IMG/VR virus record: IMGVR_UViG_3300030328_003618
Span: 1-64,000 of that record
Length of the DNA: 64,000 bases
Source: a virus
Direction: 5' to 3' (one strand)
The stretch's first letter is position 1. Each line of letters begins with the position of its first letter. Position numbers and translations under genes: made by a program. The notes under the pieces were generated by a model. That model was not told the origin of the DNA. It was given only the letters and a program-made list of their open reading frames with translations, and did not search any database. Of the stretch, positions 22,783 through 31,461 are shown piece by piece.

Positions 22783-23787
22783 ATGCAGAAGGGAAAAGAA
22801 AAACCACGTTATATTGGACAATGCGTTACATACGACAATATGCCGAAGAGTGCTCAACGAATCAGAAAGAGAAAAACGTATAAAGGTTCCGAAAGGAACC
22901 TCACGTTTTACCCTGTAATATCTGTAATTGATAAATATCGCATATTTAAGATAGACAATGTTTTTCTTTCTTTATTAAGCATATTAAACAAACATACAGA
23001 AATTGATTTAAAAGAAATAAATAGTTTTAATCAAGATCAGTTGATAAGTTTTCTGAATTTAAAAATGAACAATCTTCTTAAAGATGAAAGGGAATTTTAT
23101 AATTTTGATAACATAACTTTTAATGGAAAGTCAATTATACTTTATTCTGAAGAATCAGAAATGGGTAATTGCTTTACATTAGATTGTATTCATAATGTTG
23201 ATGACGAAAACCTTAAAAAAATTGTAAGGTATGTTGTAGGAGCTTTAATTATAAAATATAAGTTTCCTACAATGAGTAGTTTTTTTGATAGCACAGTAGA
23301 GTATTATTTTAGTGCCGATAATGAAAATTTAGAAGTAGATGGTACTGAAGATGAATATAGGTTATCGTTTAACAAAGAAATAAATTTATGTATAAATGAA
23401 TTTATTAATGGAAACAACGATTGGCATCATGAATACATAATGGAAATGCCAAATCATACTGCTCAAGTAAAAATTATTTTAGAATTGATTAATCATTATA
23501 AAACTTATAGTTGTAATGATTTTTCTTTTGATTTGTTACTTTATGATGAATTAACAAATGATAATGAAGAAAGCATTTCTTACGAAAACTACAATTGTAT
23601 TTTACCAAAAAACGATTCTGTTTTTAACGAATATGAAGTTCATTTAAACGATTATTGGAATAATTATAAATTTCAATCTCTTGTTTATAAGAAAGAATAT
23701 TCTTTAGATGGAATCAAAAGCACGATAAAATATAATGATACATATAATTACATTAAAAAAATAATATCCATTTTATGGAAGATTTAG
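22783..23787 (+). CDS. Probable PRTRC system protein F-like
   Basis: A 334-residue protein between PRTRC C and B, the position PRTRC F usually occupies. It is acidic, Asn/Tyr-rich and mostly helical, with a basic N-terminus (QRIRKRKTYKGSER). Similarity is too weak to call by eye, so the name is by position. The first 136 bases overlap another open frame (22715-22918) coupled to PRTRC C; one of them is spurious there, and the true start could be the internal ATG at 22840. It overlaps PRTRC B by 13 bases. Confidence 0.5.
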   Translation: MQKGKEKPRYIGQCVTYDNMPKSAQRIRKRKTYKGSERNLTFYPVISVIDKYRIFKIDNVFLSLLSILNKHTEIDLKEINSFNQDQLISFLNLKMNNLLKDEREFYNFDNITFNGKSIILYSEESEMGNCFTLDCIHNVDDENLKKIVRYVVGALIIKYKFPTMSSFFDSTVEYYFSADNENLEVDGTEDEYRLSFNKEINLCINEFINGNNDWHHEYIMEMPNHTAQVKIILELINHYKTYSCNDFSFDLLLYDELTNDNEESISYENYNCILPKNDSVFNEYEVHLNDYWNNYKFQSLVYKKEYSLDGIKSTIKYNDTYNYIKKIISILWKI

Positions 23788-24482
23788 AAAAAGCTGTGTT
23801 TAAGCCGATACAAAATTTAAATCCTAAAAAAACTATGATTTTTTATAGTAATGAAGAGGATAAAAATTATGTAGAAGTTAGAGAAGTAAATGAAAACGGT
23901 AAAATGTTAGTAGGTAAGCCTGCTAGTTTAAAAACAATAAATTTTCTTAAAGATTTAGTTGTTGATAATGATGATGAAAAAAACATAACTAAAATAGATT
24001 GTAAACCTAACAACTTTTTTTGGTTAGATAATAGTTTTGATAATACGTTAATTGCGTGGACTTGTAAACCAGAAAAGAAAATTATTTCAATTGGTGCTAA
24101 AAATAGAACTTATTATTGCCCTAATACTTTTTGGGTATATGATGGAGAAGATGTTTATGTTTTTGCATATAAGAAGTTTAGACATTTTCAAACAAGATTG
24201 TATAGGTTAGCTACTCCAAATGTTTACGATAACGGTAAAATATGTTGGGGAAATGCTCTTAATAAAAGAAATTATGTTTTTAAAAGTTTAAAAATGATAA
24301 AGCATAACGTTCAAAGTCTTTTTTGGGAATCTGATTTTAACAATCACTTGCAAAGTGGTTTACCAATAGATGAAGAAGTGTTTTACAACATGGGAGAAAA
24401 AGACCAATATAAAAAACACATAGAGATAAAAAGCAATATTAAAGACGTTTTAAATGCACTTAATAAAAAGTTTTCTATCTAA
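23775..24482 (+). CDS. PRTRC system protein B
   Basis: A 235-residue protein matching PRTRC B: NFFWLDNSFDNTLIAWTCKPEK (about 77-98), then YCPNTFWVYDGEDVYVFAYK and RLYRLATPNVYDNGKICWGNAL (about 141-162). This family has been suggested, as I recall, to have an E2-like fold; that is not visible here. It overlaps both neighbours, consistent with one cassette transcript. Confidence 0.75.
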   Translation: MEDLEKAVFKPIQNLNPKKTMIFYSNEEDKNYVEVREVNENGKMLVGKPASLKTINFLKDLVVDNDDEKNITKIDCKPNNFFWLDNSFDNTLIAWTCKPEKKIISIGAKNRTYYCPNTFWVYDGEDVYVFAYKKFRHFQTRLYRLATPNVYDNGKICWGNALNKRNYVFKSLKMIKHNVQSLFWESDFNNHLQSGLPIDEEVFYNMGEKDQYKKHIEIKSNIKDVLNALNKKFSI

Positions 24483-25203
24483 TCCATTATCGCCTATTAA
24501 TATAGATTTAATAGGCGTAGGTGGTACTGGTTCTTATGTTCTTCAAGGTTTAGCTAAATTAAATTTAGTTCATCAAGAAGTTGTGATTAACAGTCAAGGC
24601 TTTAAAGTAAACGTTTATGATCCTGATATTATTAGTGAATCTAATACTGTTAGGCAGTTATACAACGAATATGAAATTGGAGAAAATAAAGCTATGACTA
24701 TTGTTAGCAATATCAATAGAAATTATGGCTTTGATTGGAATGCTTTTGAAGAAAAGTATGATGTAAAAAATGCAAAAGAAACACAAATTATTATATTGTG
24801 TCCTGATAACATGAAGTCAAGAAAAAAAGTCTATGATTACGTTGCTCATAAAACAAAAGGACAAGCAATAAATTATGGAGAAGGTGTTTATATTATTGAT
24901 TTTGGTAACAGTTACGACTATGGACAAGTATACGTAAGTTACGTTCCAGGCAAAAACGTTAAAAAAGATGTAGCTCAATATGGTTTTCCTAAAGGTTATT
25001 TAGAAACCAAAGAAGATTTAGAAGAGCCTAGTTGCTCTGTTGCAGAAGCTATATCAAAACAAAAATTATTTATGAACCCAATCTTAGCTAATCATGGACT
25101 TAACTTGTTAGACGAGCTTCTAACAAAAGACCAAATGATTCATAAAGGAATATATGTTTCTTTAGAAACGTTAGCGTCTAAAAGTATTCATTGGCATGAA
25201 TAA
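24454..25203 (+). CDS. PRTRC system ThiF-family (E1-like) protein
   Basis: A 249-residue adenylating-enzyme protein. INIDLIGVGGTGSYVL (about 16-30) is the Rossmann nucleotide-binding loop of ThiF/MoeB/E1 enzymes, and KVNVYDPDIISESNTVRQ supplies the acidic residue and the Asn/Arg that act on ATP. EEPSCSVAEAISKQ near the C-terminus is the conserved Cys-containing segment of PRTRC ThiF proteins. It would activate the C-terminus of a ubiquitin-like partner, most simply the PRTRC C protein encoded three genes upstream. It overlaps PRTRC B by 29 bases. Confidence 0.85.
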   Translation: MHLIKSFLSNPLSPINIDLIGVGGTGSYVLQGLAKLNLVHQEVVINSQGFKVNVYDPDIISESNTVRQLYNEYEIGENKAMTIVSNINRNYGFDWNAFEEKYDVKNAKETQIIILCPDNMKSRKKVYDYVAHKTKGQAINYGEGVYIIDFGNSYDYGQVYVSYVPGKNVKKDVAQYGFPKGYLETKEDLEEPSCSVAEAISKQKLFMNPILANHGLNLLDELLTKDQMIHKGIYVSLETLASKSIHWHE

Positions 25204-25238
25204 TACAACATTATAGTTGTGATAAAAAAACTGTATTA

Positions 25239-25286
25239 AAGACATAAAGGAAGTCAAACATTAGTTTGGCTTTCCCTTTGTGCCTT
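25239..25286 (+). promoter_or_regulatory. Leader hairpin 14 (double)
   Basis: Outer stem AAGACATAAAGG / CCTTTGTGCCTT and inner stem GGAAGTCAAAC / GTTTGGCTTTCC form a long, nested hairpin. The ATG of dnaB (25310) follows 24 bases later. Confidence 0.75.
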
Positions 25287-25309
25287 GGTTATTTAATATA
25301 TTATTTATT

Positions 25310-26743
25310 ATGGGAGAACAGTTAAGTTTCGATAACTTACCAAATTTCATTGGACAAACCAATGTAGAGATAGAAGAAATTGTTTTAGGAACTTTTATAA
25401 ATTATGCAGACACATATTATTTGTTGTCAGATAGCGTATCTGTAAAAGACTTTTCAAATACTGAAACAAGACTTATTTATGCAGCTATATCAGAATTAAG
25501 TAAAATATCAAAAATTGATATTACAACTGTAACTGATATGCTAATTAAAAAAAAGTATGTTCTTTTATCAAACGTCAAAAGCGAAATCAATCTTATTTCT
25601 TATTTAGAGATAATATGCGATAAAGCAGACAGTGATAAAAACATTAAAGACCACGTTAAAATATTAAATGGATACACACAAAGAAGAGAGTTATTTTCTT
25701 TGTCCAGAAATATTAGCGAAATGTGTAATGATAGCCAAGATGGATTAGAAATTATTCAATCTATTCATAAAAGCTTGTTAGATATTCAAGAATTAGCAGA
25801 AGTTGAGGATTTTAATGTTGAGAAATCTATGATTAGTTTCATGGATGATTTAGAAAGCGAAACGTTTTTAGGAGTTAAAAGTGGAATACCATGCTTAGAT
25901 AATTTTATTTATCAGTTTGATTTAAATAATCTAATAATTATTGCTGGCGCACCATCTATGGGTAAAACAGCATTTGCATTAGAAATATTTAAAAACAATA
26001 TAATGAACGGAGATAATTTTCCTATTTTCTTTTCATTAGAAATGACTGATTTAGAATTAACAAAAAGATTAATCAGTTCTTTTACTTGCATAGAAATGCA
26101 CAAGTTTAGAGATAAGTCTTTAGACAGTATTGATAAAAGTCAAATAAAAGAAACTGTTAATACTTTTAAATCTAAAAGTTATTTTATTGATGACAAATCA
26201 AGAAAGCTAGGTAAAATAGTTAATCAAATTAGAAAACAAGTAATAAGACATGGTAGTAAGCTAGTAATAATCGATTATCTTCAGTTAATCGGCTTTAAAT
26301 CTAAATCTGGAAATAGAGAGCAAGAAATTGCTACTATATCGAGATCACTTAAAGAAGTAGCAGCAGAATTAAAAATCGTTATAATAGCTTTAAGCCAACT
26401 TAATAGACAAGTTAACGCTAGGACTAATAAAAGACCTATGTTATCTGATTTGAGAGAATCTGGTGCGATAGAACAAGATGCAGACATGGTTATATTTCCA
26501 TATAGACCTGCTTATTACGAAATGCAAGATAAAGGAATACCAGAATTAGAAACTGATGTTGAAATTATTATTGCAAAAGGTCGTAGTACGGGAGTAGGAA
26601 CTGTTTATGCAAACTACGTAAGTAAATATGTAAAATTCATTAGCGACTTTAAAGAAAATGCGAAAATCCAAATATTGGCAAATTCAACAATCGGTATCCA
26701 AAACCACTGGACTAAAATCGGTAATAGTAACAATAATAATTAA
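25310..26743 (+). CDS. dnaB: Replicative DNA helicase, DnaB-like
   Basis: A 477-residue hexameric helicase: an N-terminal helical domain (about 1-165) and a RecA-like motor. Visible motifs are Walker A GAPSMGKT (213-220), Walker B LVIIDYLQL (about 310-318) and ALSQLNRQVNAR with SDLRESGAIEQDAD, characteristic of DnaB. The short acidic linker and normal length suggest a full protein. It unwinds DNA at the phage fork. No phage primase or polymerase is seen in the window, so it may load host enzymes. I use the ATG at 25310 after leader hairpin 14. Confidence 0.93.
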   Translation: MGEQLSFDNLPNFIGQTNVEIEEIVLGTFINYADTYYLLSDSVSVKDFSNTETRLIYAAISELSKISKIDITTVTDMLIKKKYVLLSNVKSEINLISYLEIICDKADSDKNIKDHVKILNGYTQRRELFSLSRNISEMCNDSQDGLEIIQSIHKSLLDIQELAEVEDFNVEKSMISFMDDLESETFLGVKSGIPCLDNFIYQFDLNNLIIIAGAPSMGKTAFALEIFKNNIMNGDNFPIFFSLEMTDLELTKRLISSFTCIEMHKFRDKSLDSIDKSQIKETVNTFKSKSYFIDDKSRKLGKIVNQIRKQVIRHGSKLVIIDYLQLIGFKSKSGNREQEIATISRSLKEVAAELKIVIIALSQLNRQVNARTNKRPMLSDLRESGAIEQDADMVIFPYRPAYYEMQDKGIPELETDVEIIIAKGRSTGVGTVYANYVSKYVKFISDFKENAKIQILANSTIGIQNHWTKIGNSNNNN

Positions 26744-26777
26744 AGCTTTTTGGAACTCGATTAGAAAAATATTAAAA

Positions 26778-26819
26778 CAAAAACATGAGGTAAACTTAAA
26801 AGGATACTTCATGTTTTTG
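26778..26819 (+). promoter_or_regulatory. Leader hairpin 15
   Basis: Thirteen-base stem CAAAAACATGAGG / CTTCATGTTTTTG with one mismatch or wobble. The next ATG (26875) is 55 bases away, farther than in other copies. A TACATTTG promoter-like box lies at 26865-26872, almost touching that ATG, so translation may instead start at 26887. Confidence 0.6.
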
Positions 26820-26874
26820 AAAAATAAAGAGAACTAAAAGTTATGAAATTAATTGTAATTTAATTACATTTGTA

Positions 26875-27117
26875 ATGGATAATAGTATGTTTAGACTTAT
26901 ATTAAAACGAAGTGTTGTTGATGAGTGCGACGACATTGAAAAAGTTTGTAGGCAGCTTTTAGAATTAGGAATAAAAACTTTAAACGACAAGGAAAACATG
27001 ATGAAAACTGCTTTGTGGTATCACAGAGATACAGGATTCTTAGAAAAGATAGAAACAAAGGAACAATTAGAATTTGCAGAAGAAAACGACGAATATCAAC
27101 TTTTATTTTTAAATTAA
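26875..27117 (+). CDS. Hypothetical acidic protein
   Basis: An 80-residue protein (MFRLILKRSVVDECDDIEKVCRQ...) of unknown function. A start at the second Met (26887) is possible because of the promoter-like box just before 26875. It ends one base before the AAA ATPase gene. Confidence 0.6.
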   Translation: MDNSMFRLILKRSVVDECDDIEKVCRQLLELGIKTLNDKENMMKTALWYHRDTGFLEKIETKEQLEFAEENDEYQLLFLN

Positions 27118-27118
27118 T

Positions 27119-27805
27119 ATGAAGCCGAATACACTTATTCTCGGAGCATCTGGTACAGGAAAATCTTCTAGTATCAGAAATTTACCAAAGGACACAACGA
27201 TTATCTTTAATACAGAGAGAAAAACGTTGCCGTTTAGAGAAGGTAAAGATTTTAAAATGAACTTTGCGATACACAACTACGCACAGTTTGAAAAAGCCTT
27301 TGACAAGGCATTAAAAAGCGATAAGATAACTCACATTGTTGTTGAGTCTTTAACGTCTTTGATAGAAATGATTGATGAACATGCTGAACGTATTACGGGA
27401 GGTGGTTTTGACAAATGGGCTCTTTATAATACTACATTAGCAGAAGTCTTTAAAAAGTCAAAGTCATCTTTAGACAAGTATGTTTTTATGATTTCGATTG
27501 ACCAAGTAATTGAAACTTCTGAAGGTATTGCAGAAAGATATGCAGTAGTTCAAGGTAATAGATGGAAAAAGTCTATTGAGAAAGAATTTGTTAACGTATT
27601 GTATTCTACTGTCGAAGAAAAAGATGGAGATTTTAAATACGTATTTTTAACAAACAAAAATTCTAAATACAGTAACGTTTCAGCTAAAACTCCTTTAGAT
27701 TTAGCACCAGAGTATATTCCTAACGATTTAGATTTATTTCAAAAGCGTTGTGAAAAATACTTTGAAACAGATGAAAAGTTAGAAAGTATTGATATTTATT
27801 TATAA
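27119..27805 (+). CDS. RecA-like AAA ATPase (AAA_24, Sak4-type)
   Basis: A 228-residue P-loop ATPase: Walker A GASGTGKS (9-16), ITHIVVESLTSL as Walker B (about 80), and QGNRWKKSIEKEF. It fits the AAA_24 family of phage recombination ATPases (Sak4-like single-strand annealing or RecA-like proteins). Downstream are an SSB-like gene, a NinB-like gene and nucleases, so it most likely drives recombination or replication repair. Annealase activity is inferred. Confidence 0.75.
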   Translation: MKPNTLILGASGTGKSSSIRNLPKDTTIIFNTERKTLPFREGKDFKMNFAIHNYAQFEKAFDKALKSDKITHIVVESLTSLIEMIDEHAERITGGGFDKWALYNTTLAEVFKKSKSSLDKYVFMISIDQVIETSEGIAERYAVVQGNRWKKSIEKEFVNVLYSTVEEKDGDFKYVFLTNKNSKYSNVSAKTPLDLAPEYIPNDLDLFQKRCEKYFETDEKLESIDIYL

Positions 27806-27824
27806 ATCCTAAAATTTAATTAAA

Positions 27825-28481
27825 ATGGATGCATTCGATTTTGTACAAAAATCAGAGTTAAAGTCAACACCTACTTATGCTCAACACCCAGATATTGCTT
27901 TAGCAGTAATTGAAAGTGCCGAGTATAAGCAAGGACCATTTGGTAAAACGCCAGATGCAGAAATGTTTGACCTTGTTTTTAGATTAATTACTACAGCAAG
28001 TCAAAACAAAGCTAAATCAGCCGATAACGCTGGTGATATAATTAGGTATAAAGCAGTATTACCTCACACGACTTTTAATGAAAGGACAAATGAAGTTAAG
28101 GCTTCAGTATTTAAAAGATTGTGCGAAAGTTCTGAATCGACAGATTACGCTAGTTATAAAACAAACAGAAAAAAACTTTGTTCTGATTTAACTGGAAAAC
28201 AAGTTAAGATTGTTATAGTTTTAGAAGAAGCGTTTATAGTTGATAAAGTAACTACGGAGCCTTTGTTGAAGAATTTTACAAAGGTTACTATTGTAGAACA
28301 TCCTAACAATACGATTAATAAAAGTATGAATGATATTCAAAAAATCATTCCTTTAAATCCTAAAAAAAGACTAAAATACGACAAGGCTAAGTCTTATTGG
28401 GATAAATTGCATGGTCAGCAAGAACCTAAAGATGATGTTTTAGAACAAAAGTCTGATGATCCTTGGGATAAAATAATGTAA
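27825..28481 (+). CDS. SSB-like protein with acidic C-terminal tip
   Basis: A 218-residue protein whose folded N-terminal part resembles the partner that commonly follows Sak4-type ATPases, and whose tail ends KSDDPWDKIM, like the acidic, aromatic tip of SSB proteins that binds repair enzymes. It probably binds single-stranded DNA, but no OB-fold signature can be proven by eye. It starts 19 bases after the ATPase. Confidence 0.6.
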   Translation: MDAFDFVQKSELKSTPTYAQHPDIALAVIESAEYKQGPFGKTPDAEMFDLVFRLITTASQNKAKSADNAGDIIRYKAVLPHTTFNERTNEVKASVFKRLCESSESTDYASYKTNRKKLCSDLTGKQVKIVIVLEEAFIVDKVTTEPLLKNFTKVTIVEHPNNTINKSMNDIQKIIPLNPKKRLKYDKAKSYWDKLHGQQEPKDDVLEQKSDDPWDKIM

Positions 28482-28486
28482 AAATA

Positions 28487-28512
28487 AAAAGGAAGTGTAA
28501 AGGCTTCCTTTT
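28487..28512 (+). promoter_or_regulatory. Leader hairpin 16
   Basis: Perfect 9-bp stem AAAAGGAAG / CTTCCTTTT with an 8-base loop and a T-rich tail (TTGTTTTCTT), immediately followed by the ATG at 28521. It could also act as a terminator. Confidence 0.7.
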
Positions 28513-28520
28513 GTTTTCTT

Positions 28521-28961
28521 ATGGAGTATATAGCAAAAGTAGAACAAGGTCAAATAATATTCTCTAATAGAGAGATATTAGAATTACAAATACAAAGCCT
28601 AGAAGGTAAAAACATTATTGTTAAGCTTCAAAAATTTGTAAAAAAACGTAGTGATAGACAAAATAGATGGTATTGGGGAGTAGCTATTCCAACCATTATA
28701 AGAGGAATAGAGCAACAAAACGGAGAAGTATTAGACAAAGGTACTGCTCATGCGTTAGCGTTGAATATAACTGATGGTATTAAGCTAGAATCTAAAATGC
28801 TATTTGGTTATAACGTTATAGAAGTTAAACAAAAAAGAACTTCTGATATGACTGTTGAAGAATTTAGTGAGTTTTATAAAAAATTACAAAAAGCTTTTGC
28901 AGAAAAAGACATTATAATACCAGACCCTAATCAAGATAATTTCATAAATCAGATATGTTAA
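28521..28961 (+). CDS. NinB-like recombination protein
   Basis: A 146-residue protein with KKRSDRQNRWYWGVAIP (about 41-57), the conserved basic/aromatic helix of NinB/YbcN-like phage recombination proteins, and a C-terminal FYKKLQKAFAEKDIIIPDPN typical of them. NinB (Orf) binds single-stranded DNA and assists annealing. It is placed among other recombination genes. Confidence 0.7.
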   Translation: MEYIAKVEQGQIIFSNREILELQIQSLEGKNIIVKLQKFVKKRSDRQNRWYWGVAIPTIIRGIEQQNGEVLDKGTAHALALNITDGIKLESKMLFGYNVIEVKQKRTSDMTVEEFSEFYKKLQKAFAEKDIIIPDPNQDNFINQIC

Positions 28962-29119
28962 ACATTGAAGAAAAAATAGAAGAAATTGCTGATACTGTTG
29001 AATTAAAATTTGATTTAGAAAAGTTTTATCCTTTTGAAGAAAAAATAAATGAATTGTTTAATAGAATAGAAGACAATGTTAACAGTTACAAAACACAAAA
29101 AGATAATAGAAGCATTTAA
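28955..29119 (+). CDS. Small coiled-coil protein (54 aa)
   Basis: A 54-residue acidic, helical peptide MLNIEEKIEEIADTVELKFD... overlapping the end of the NinB-like gene by 7 bases and the next gene by 44. The tight coupling and amphipathic composition suggest a real small gene; the long downstream overlap is the main doubt. Confidence 0.45.
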   Translation: MLNIEEKIEEIADTVELKFDLEKFYPFEEKINELFNRIEDNVNSYKTQKDNRSI

Positions 29120-29459
29120 GGAAATTAAGCTACCAAATAATTTTGGTTTAGAAAGTAAACAAATTAAATGGAAAGTTCCTGGCGAAATTCTTAACGAAGA
29201 ATTTGAGTTTGTTTTAAAAGATGAATTAATATCTTATTTTAAATCAATTAATTATACTGTATCAACATGGAGTTGTGTGTATAATGATGAATCTTTTACT
29301 TCAATATCTGTTCACGTAGAACCTATACATGGAGAAGATATGATGTATAATTTATTTTTCCTCAAAAAACTTTTTGACGATATAAATCAAATACATGGAA
29401 CAGAAGAATATGAAGAAAGGTTTAGAGAAGTAATGAAAAAAGTTATATCAAACCCTTAA
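29076..29459 (+). CDS. Hypothetical protein
   Basis: A 127-residue protein with LPNNFGLESKQIKWKVPG and YTVSTWSCVYNDESFTSISV. No family is recognised. Located between the NinB-like gene and a nuclease. Confidence 0.6.
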   Translation: MLTVTKHKKIIEAFKEIKLPNNFGLESKQIKWKVPGEILNEEFEFVLKDELISYFKSINYTVSTWSCVYNDESFTSISVHVEPIHGEDMMYNLFFLKKLFDDINQIHGTEEYEERFREVMKKVISNP

Positions 29460-29465
29460 TATTTA

Positions 29466-29495
29466 AAAGAGCATTGGTTTTTCCCTTTGCTCTTT
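29466..29495 (+). promoter_or_regulatory. Leader hairpin 17
   Basis: Perfect 8-bp stem AAAGAGCA / TGCTCTTT, then GATTTTTATT and the ATG at 29506. Confidence 0.75.
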
Positions 29496-29505
29496 GATTT
29501 TTATT

Positions 29506-30117
29506 ATGAACGATTTATTTCCAAAAGTAAATACTGATAATTTTCAGTCGAAAGAAGAACGTTATTTTTATTGGTTTTTAGTTGATTTATACAACGAAGG
29601 TTATGTTTCTAATGTTTTGTATGAGCCATTTACTTATGACTTGTCAGAGCCTATTACAAAGCCTTATGTTGTGAAAGAACAACTAAAGACAAAAGTAAAA
29701 ATAACTAAAGGGGAAGAAACAATTCAAAAAGGATTGGTTTATACTCCTGATTTTGTAGTCCATTTTACAAGAAAAGCTTTAGGTGTTTTTGTAGAAACAT
29801 TAAATACTGAAGATAAGCTGATGAAAGGTCAATCTCAAACTAAATTTATTGGAACAGAAAGAGGTTTTGATATAATATCTGTGTTTGAGGTTAAGCCTGA
29901 TTTTGACCAAAACAATATGACTAGGTATACAAAAGTAAAAATGAATTGGCTTTGTCAAAGAGAACAAATATTTGTTAATCTTGTTAAAGTGCCAAGCATA
30001 TTTAAAAAGTATTTTGTTCCTAGTCGATATTTAATAACTGATAAAAGTGCAAAACTTAGAAAAATTGACTTTAACGTTAGAAAGTTGGAACAATTTGTTA
30101 GTGAGGTATCAAAGTAA
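29506..30117 (+). CDS. Putative PD-(D/E)xK nuclease
   Basis: A 203-residue protein with KEERYFYWFLVDLYNEGYV at the start, YTPDFVVHF (about 83-91) and VFEVKPDFDQNN (about 127-138). The PD...ExK spacing is that of restriction-endonuclease-fold enzymes such as phage resolvases. It may cut branched or replicating DNA. The chosen ATG at 29506 follows leader hairpin 17; an upstream ATG at 29494 lies in the hairpin and is rejected. Confidence 0.55.
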   Translation: MNDLFPKVNTDNFQSKEERYFYWFLVDLYNEGYVSNVLYEPFTYDLSEPITKPYVVKEQLKTKVKITKGEETIQKGLVYTPDFVVHFTRKALGVFVETLNTEDKLMKGQSQTKFIGTERGFDIISVFEVKPDFDQNNMTRYTKVKMNWLCQREQIFVNLVKVPSIFKKYFVPSRYLITDKSAKLRKIDFNVRKLEQFVSEVSK

Positions 30118-30124
30118 AAACATA

Positions 30125-30616
30125 ATGATTGATAGCTTCGATAGAGGATATGTTATATTACATAATCAATCAAATGAATACGTTAATACAGCAGTAACTA
30201 AATTTAAGTACAGTAAACATTCTTTAAATCATTTAATAGAAAAGTTAAAAGAAAAAGAAGAAGTTCCTAAAGAGTATGTTAATGAAATAGAAGAATTTTA
30301 CAGAGAAAAAGATAGTGTAGATACTATACCTTTAAGTCTTACTCAAATTCGAGATGTTTTATTAGATGCTGATTTATTAATTGAATTTGTAAAGAAAAAA
30401 CAAATTGATTGGGAAATAATAGACATTAATAGTGTTATTAGTTTATTTCCAAAAAAGAAAAAAGCTCGAGCAAATCCAAAAGAAAAAGTTCTTTTAGAGA
30501 ACATGAGTAAAAATGCATTACGGTTTGAAGCATTGAAATTAGAAGAACAAACCGAAAGACTAATTGAAGAGGTAAAAAGTTTAATTGAAAAAGCAAAAGG
30601 AAATGATTACAAGTAG
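30125..30616 (+). CDS. Hypothetical protein with coiled coil
   Basis: A 163-residue charged, helical protein. The N-terminal GYVILHNQSNEYVNTAVTKF part is folded; the C-terminal 60 residues form a coiled coil after a KKKKARANPKEK stretch. Not recognised. It overlaps the next gene by 14 bases. Confidence 0.6.
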   Translation: MIDSFDRGYVILHNQSNEYVNTAVTKFKYSKHSLNHLIEKLKEKEEVPKEYVNEIEEFYREKDSVDTIPLSLTQIRDVLLDADLLIEFVKKKQIDWEIIDINSVISLFPKKKKARANPKEKVLLENMSKNALRFEALKLEEQTERLIEEVKSLIEKAKGNDYK

Positions 30617-31460
30617 CGACCAAGCAAGGGATTATTTAGAACATTTAAAAAACACAGACCCGAACAAAAAACGTCGAATAGACGAAGATGACAATTGGTA
30701 TTTTGACGAAAAAGAGTATATCTCTAATTCAATGTTAAAACAATTTCAGAAAGGTGGTATAAGAAATTATATGTGTTATCTAAATGGAGAACTTAAAAAG
30801 TCATCAAAGGCTTTTAATATAGGTAGTGCTTTTCATTGCATGGTTTTAGAGCCAGAAGAATTTGGAGCAAGATACTACGTTATTGATGACGAAGAGATTT
30901 GTGAAGAAATAGGTGGTAAAAAACCTAGAATGACTAAGAAGTATAAAGAGTGGTATCAAAACGAAGTTGTTCCATCTGCAGAAGGGTTAACTATTCTATC
31001 TCAAGATGAGATGAACAATTTAGATAAAATGTTTGCATCATTCTCTAAGATAGAAGAAGCAACAAGTTTAATTAAAGCTTGTGATTTAGTTGAAAGTATT
31101 TATACTAATAATTTTAACGGTACTAAAGTAAAGTGTAAAGTTGATGGTATAAAGTTTGACAACTTTGTAATGGATTTAAAAAGCACAAGTTCTAATGTAA
31201 TGGAATTTGAAAAGAGTTGCAGAATGTTTGATTACGATCAAGCTGCTGCTTTATATTGCGATATTGTAGATATTAAAGACTATTACTTTATTGTAGTAGA
31301 AACTATGTATCCTTACAATGTAGGTGTATTTAAAGCAGATAGTTCTTTTCTAGAAAGAGGTAGAGCAAAGTATGAGCAAGGATTAAAAGACTTGACTTAT
31401 CATTTGTCTAATCCTGATTTAGATGTAAGTAAAAAATTCATTAGTCAAACATTGTATTAA
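30603..31460 (+). CDS. RecE/exonuclease VIII-like PD-(D/E)xK nuclease
   Basis: A 285-residue protein with ISNSMLKQFQKGGIRNYM and FNIGSAFHCMVLEPEEF (N-terminal third), then CKVDGIKFDNFVMDLKS (catalytic D...DxK) and FDYDQAAALYCDI. This is the pattern of the phage DUF3799/exodeoxyribonuclease VIII-like family, which resects double-stranded DNA to expose 3' ends. With the AAA_24 ATPase and SSB-like protein it would form a recombination module. An ATG 18 bases upstream is an alternative start. Confidence 0.7.
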   Translation: MITSSDQARDYLEHLKNTDPNKKRRIDEDDNWYFDEKEYISNSMLKQFQKGGIRNYMCYLNGELKKSSKAFNIGSAFHCMVLEPEEFGARYYVIDDEEICEEIGGKKPRMTKKYKEWYQNEVVPSAEGLTILSQDEMNNLDKMFASFSKIEEATSLIKACDLVESIYTNNFNGTKVKCKVDGIKFDNFVMDLKSTSSNVMEFEKSCRMFDYDQAAALYCDIVDIKDYYFIVVETMYPYNVGVFKADSSFLERGRAKYEQGLKDLTYHLSNPDLDVSKKFISQTLY

Positions 31461-31461
31461 T

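Noticed and set aside
22715-22918. 67-residue frame overlapping the start of the PRTRC F-like gene
   Set aside because: It is coupled to PRTRC C by ATGA, but its sequence is basic and low in pattern, and the 334-residue frame continues through the region. I keep the longer gene and note the doubt there.
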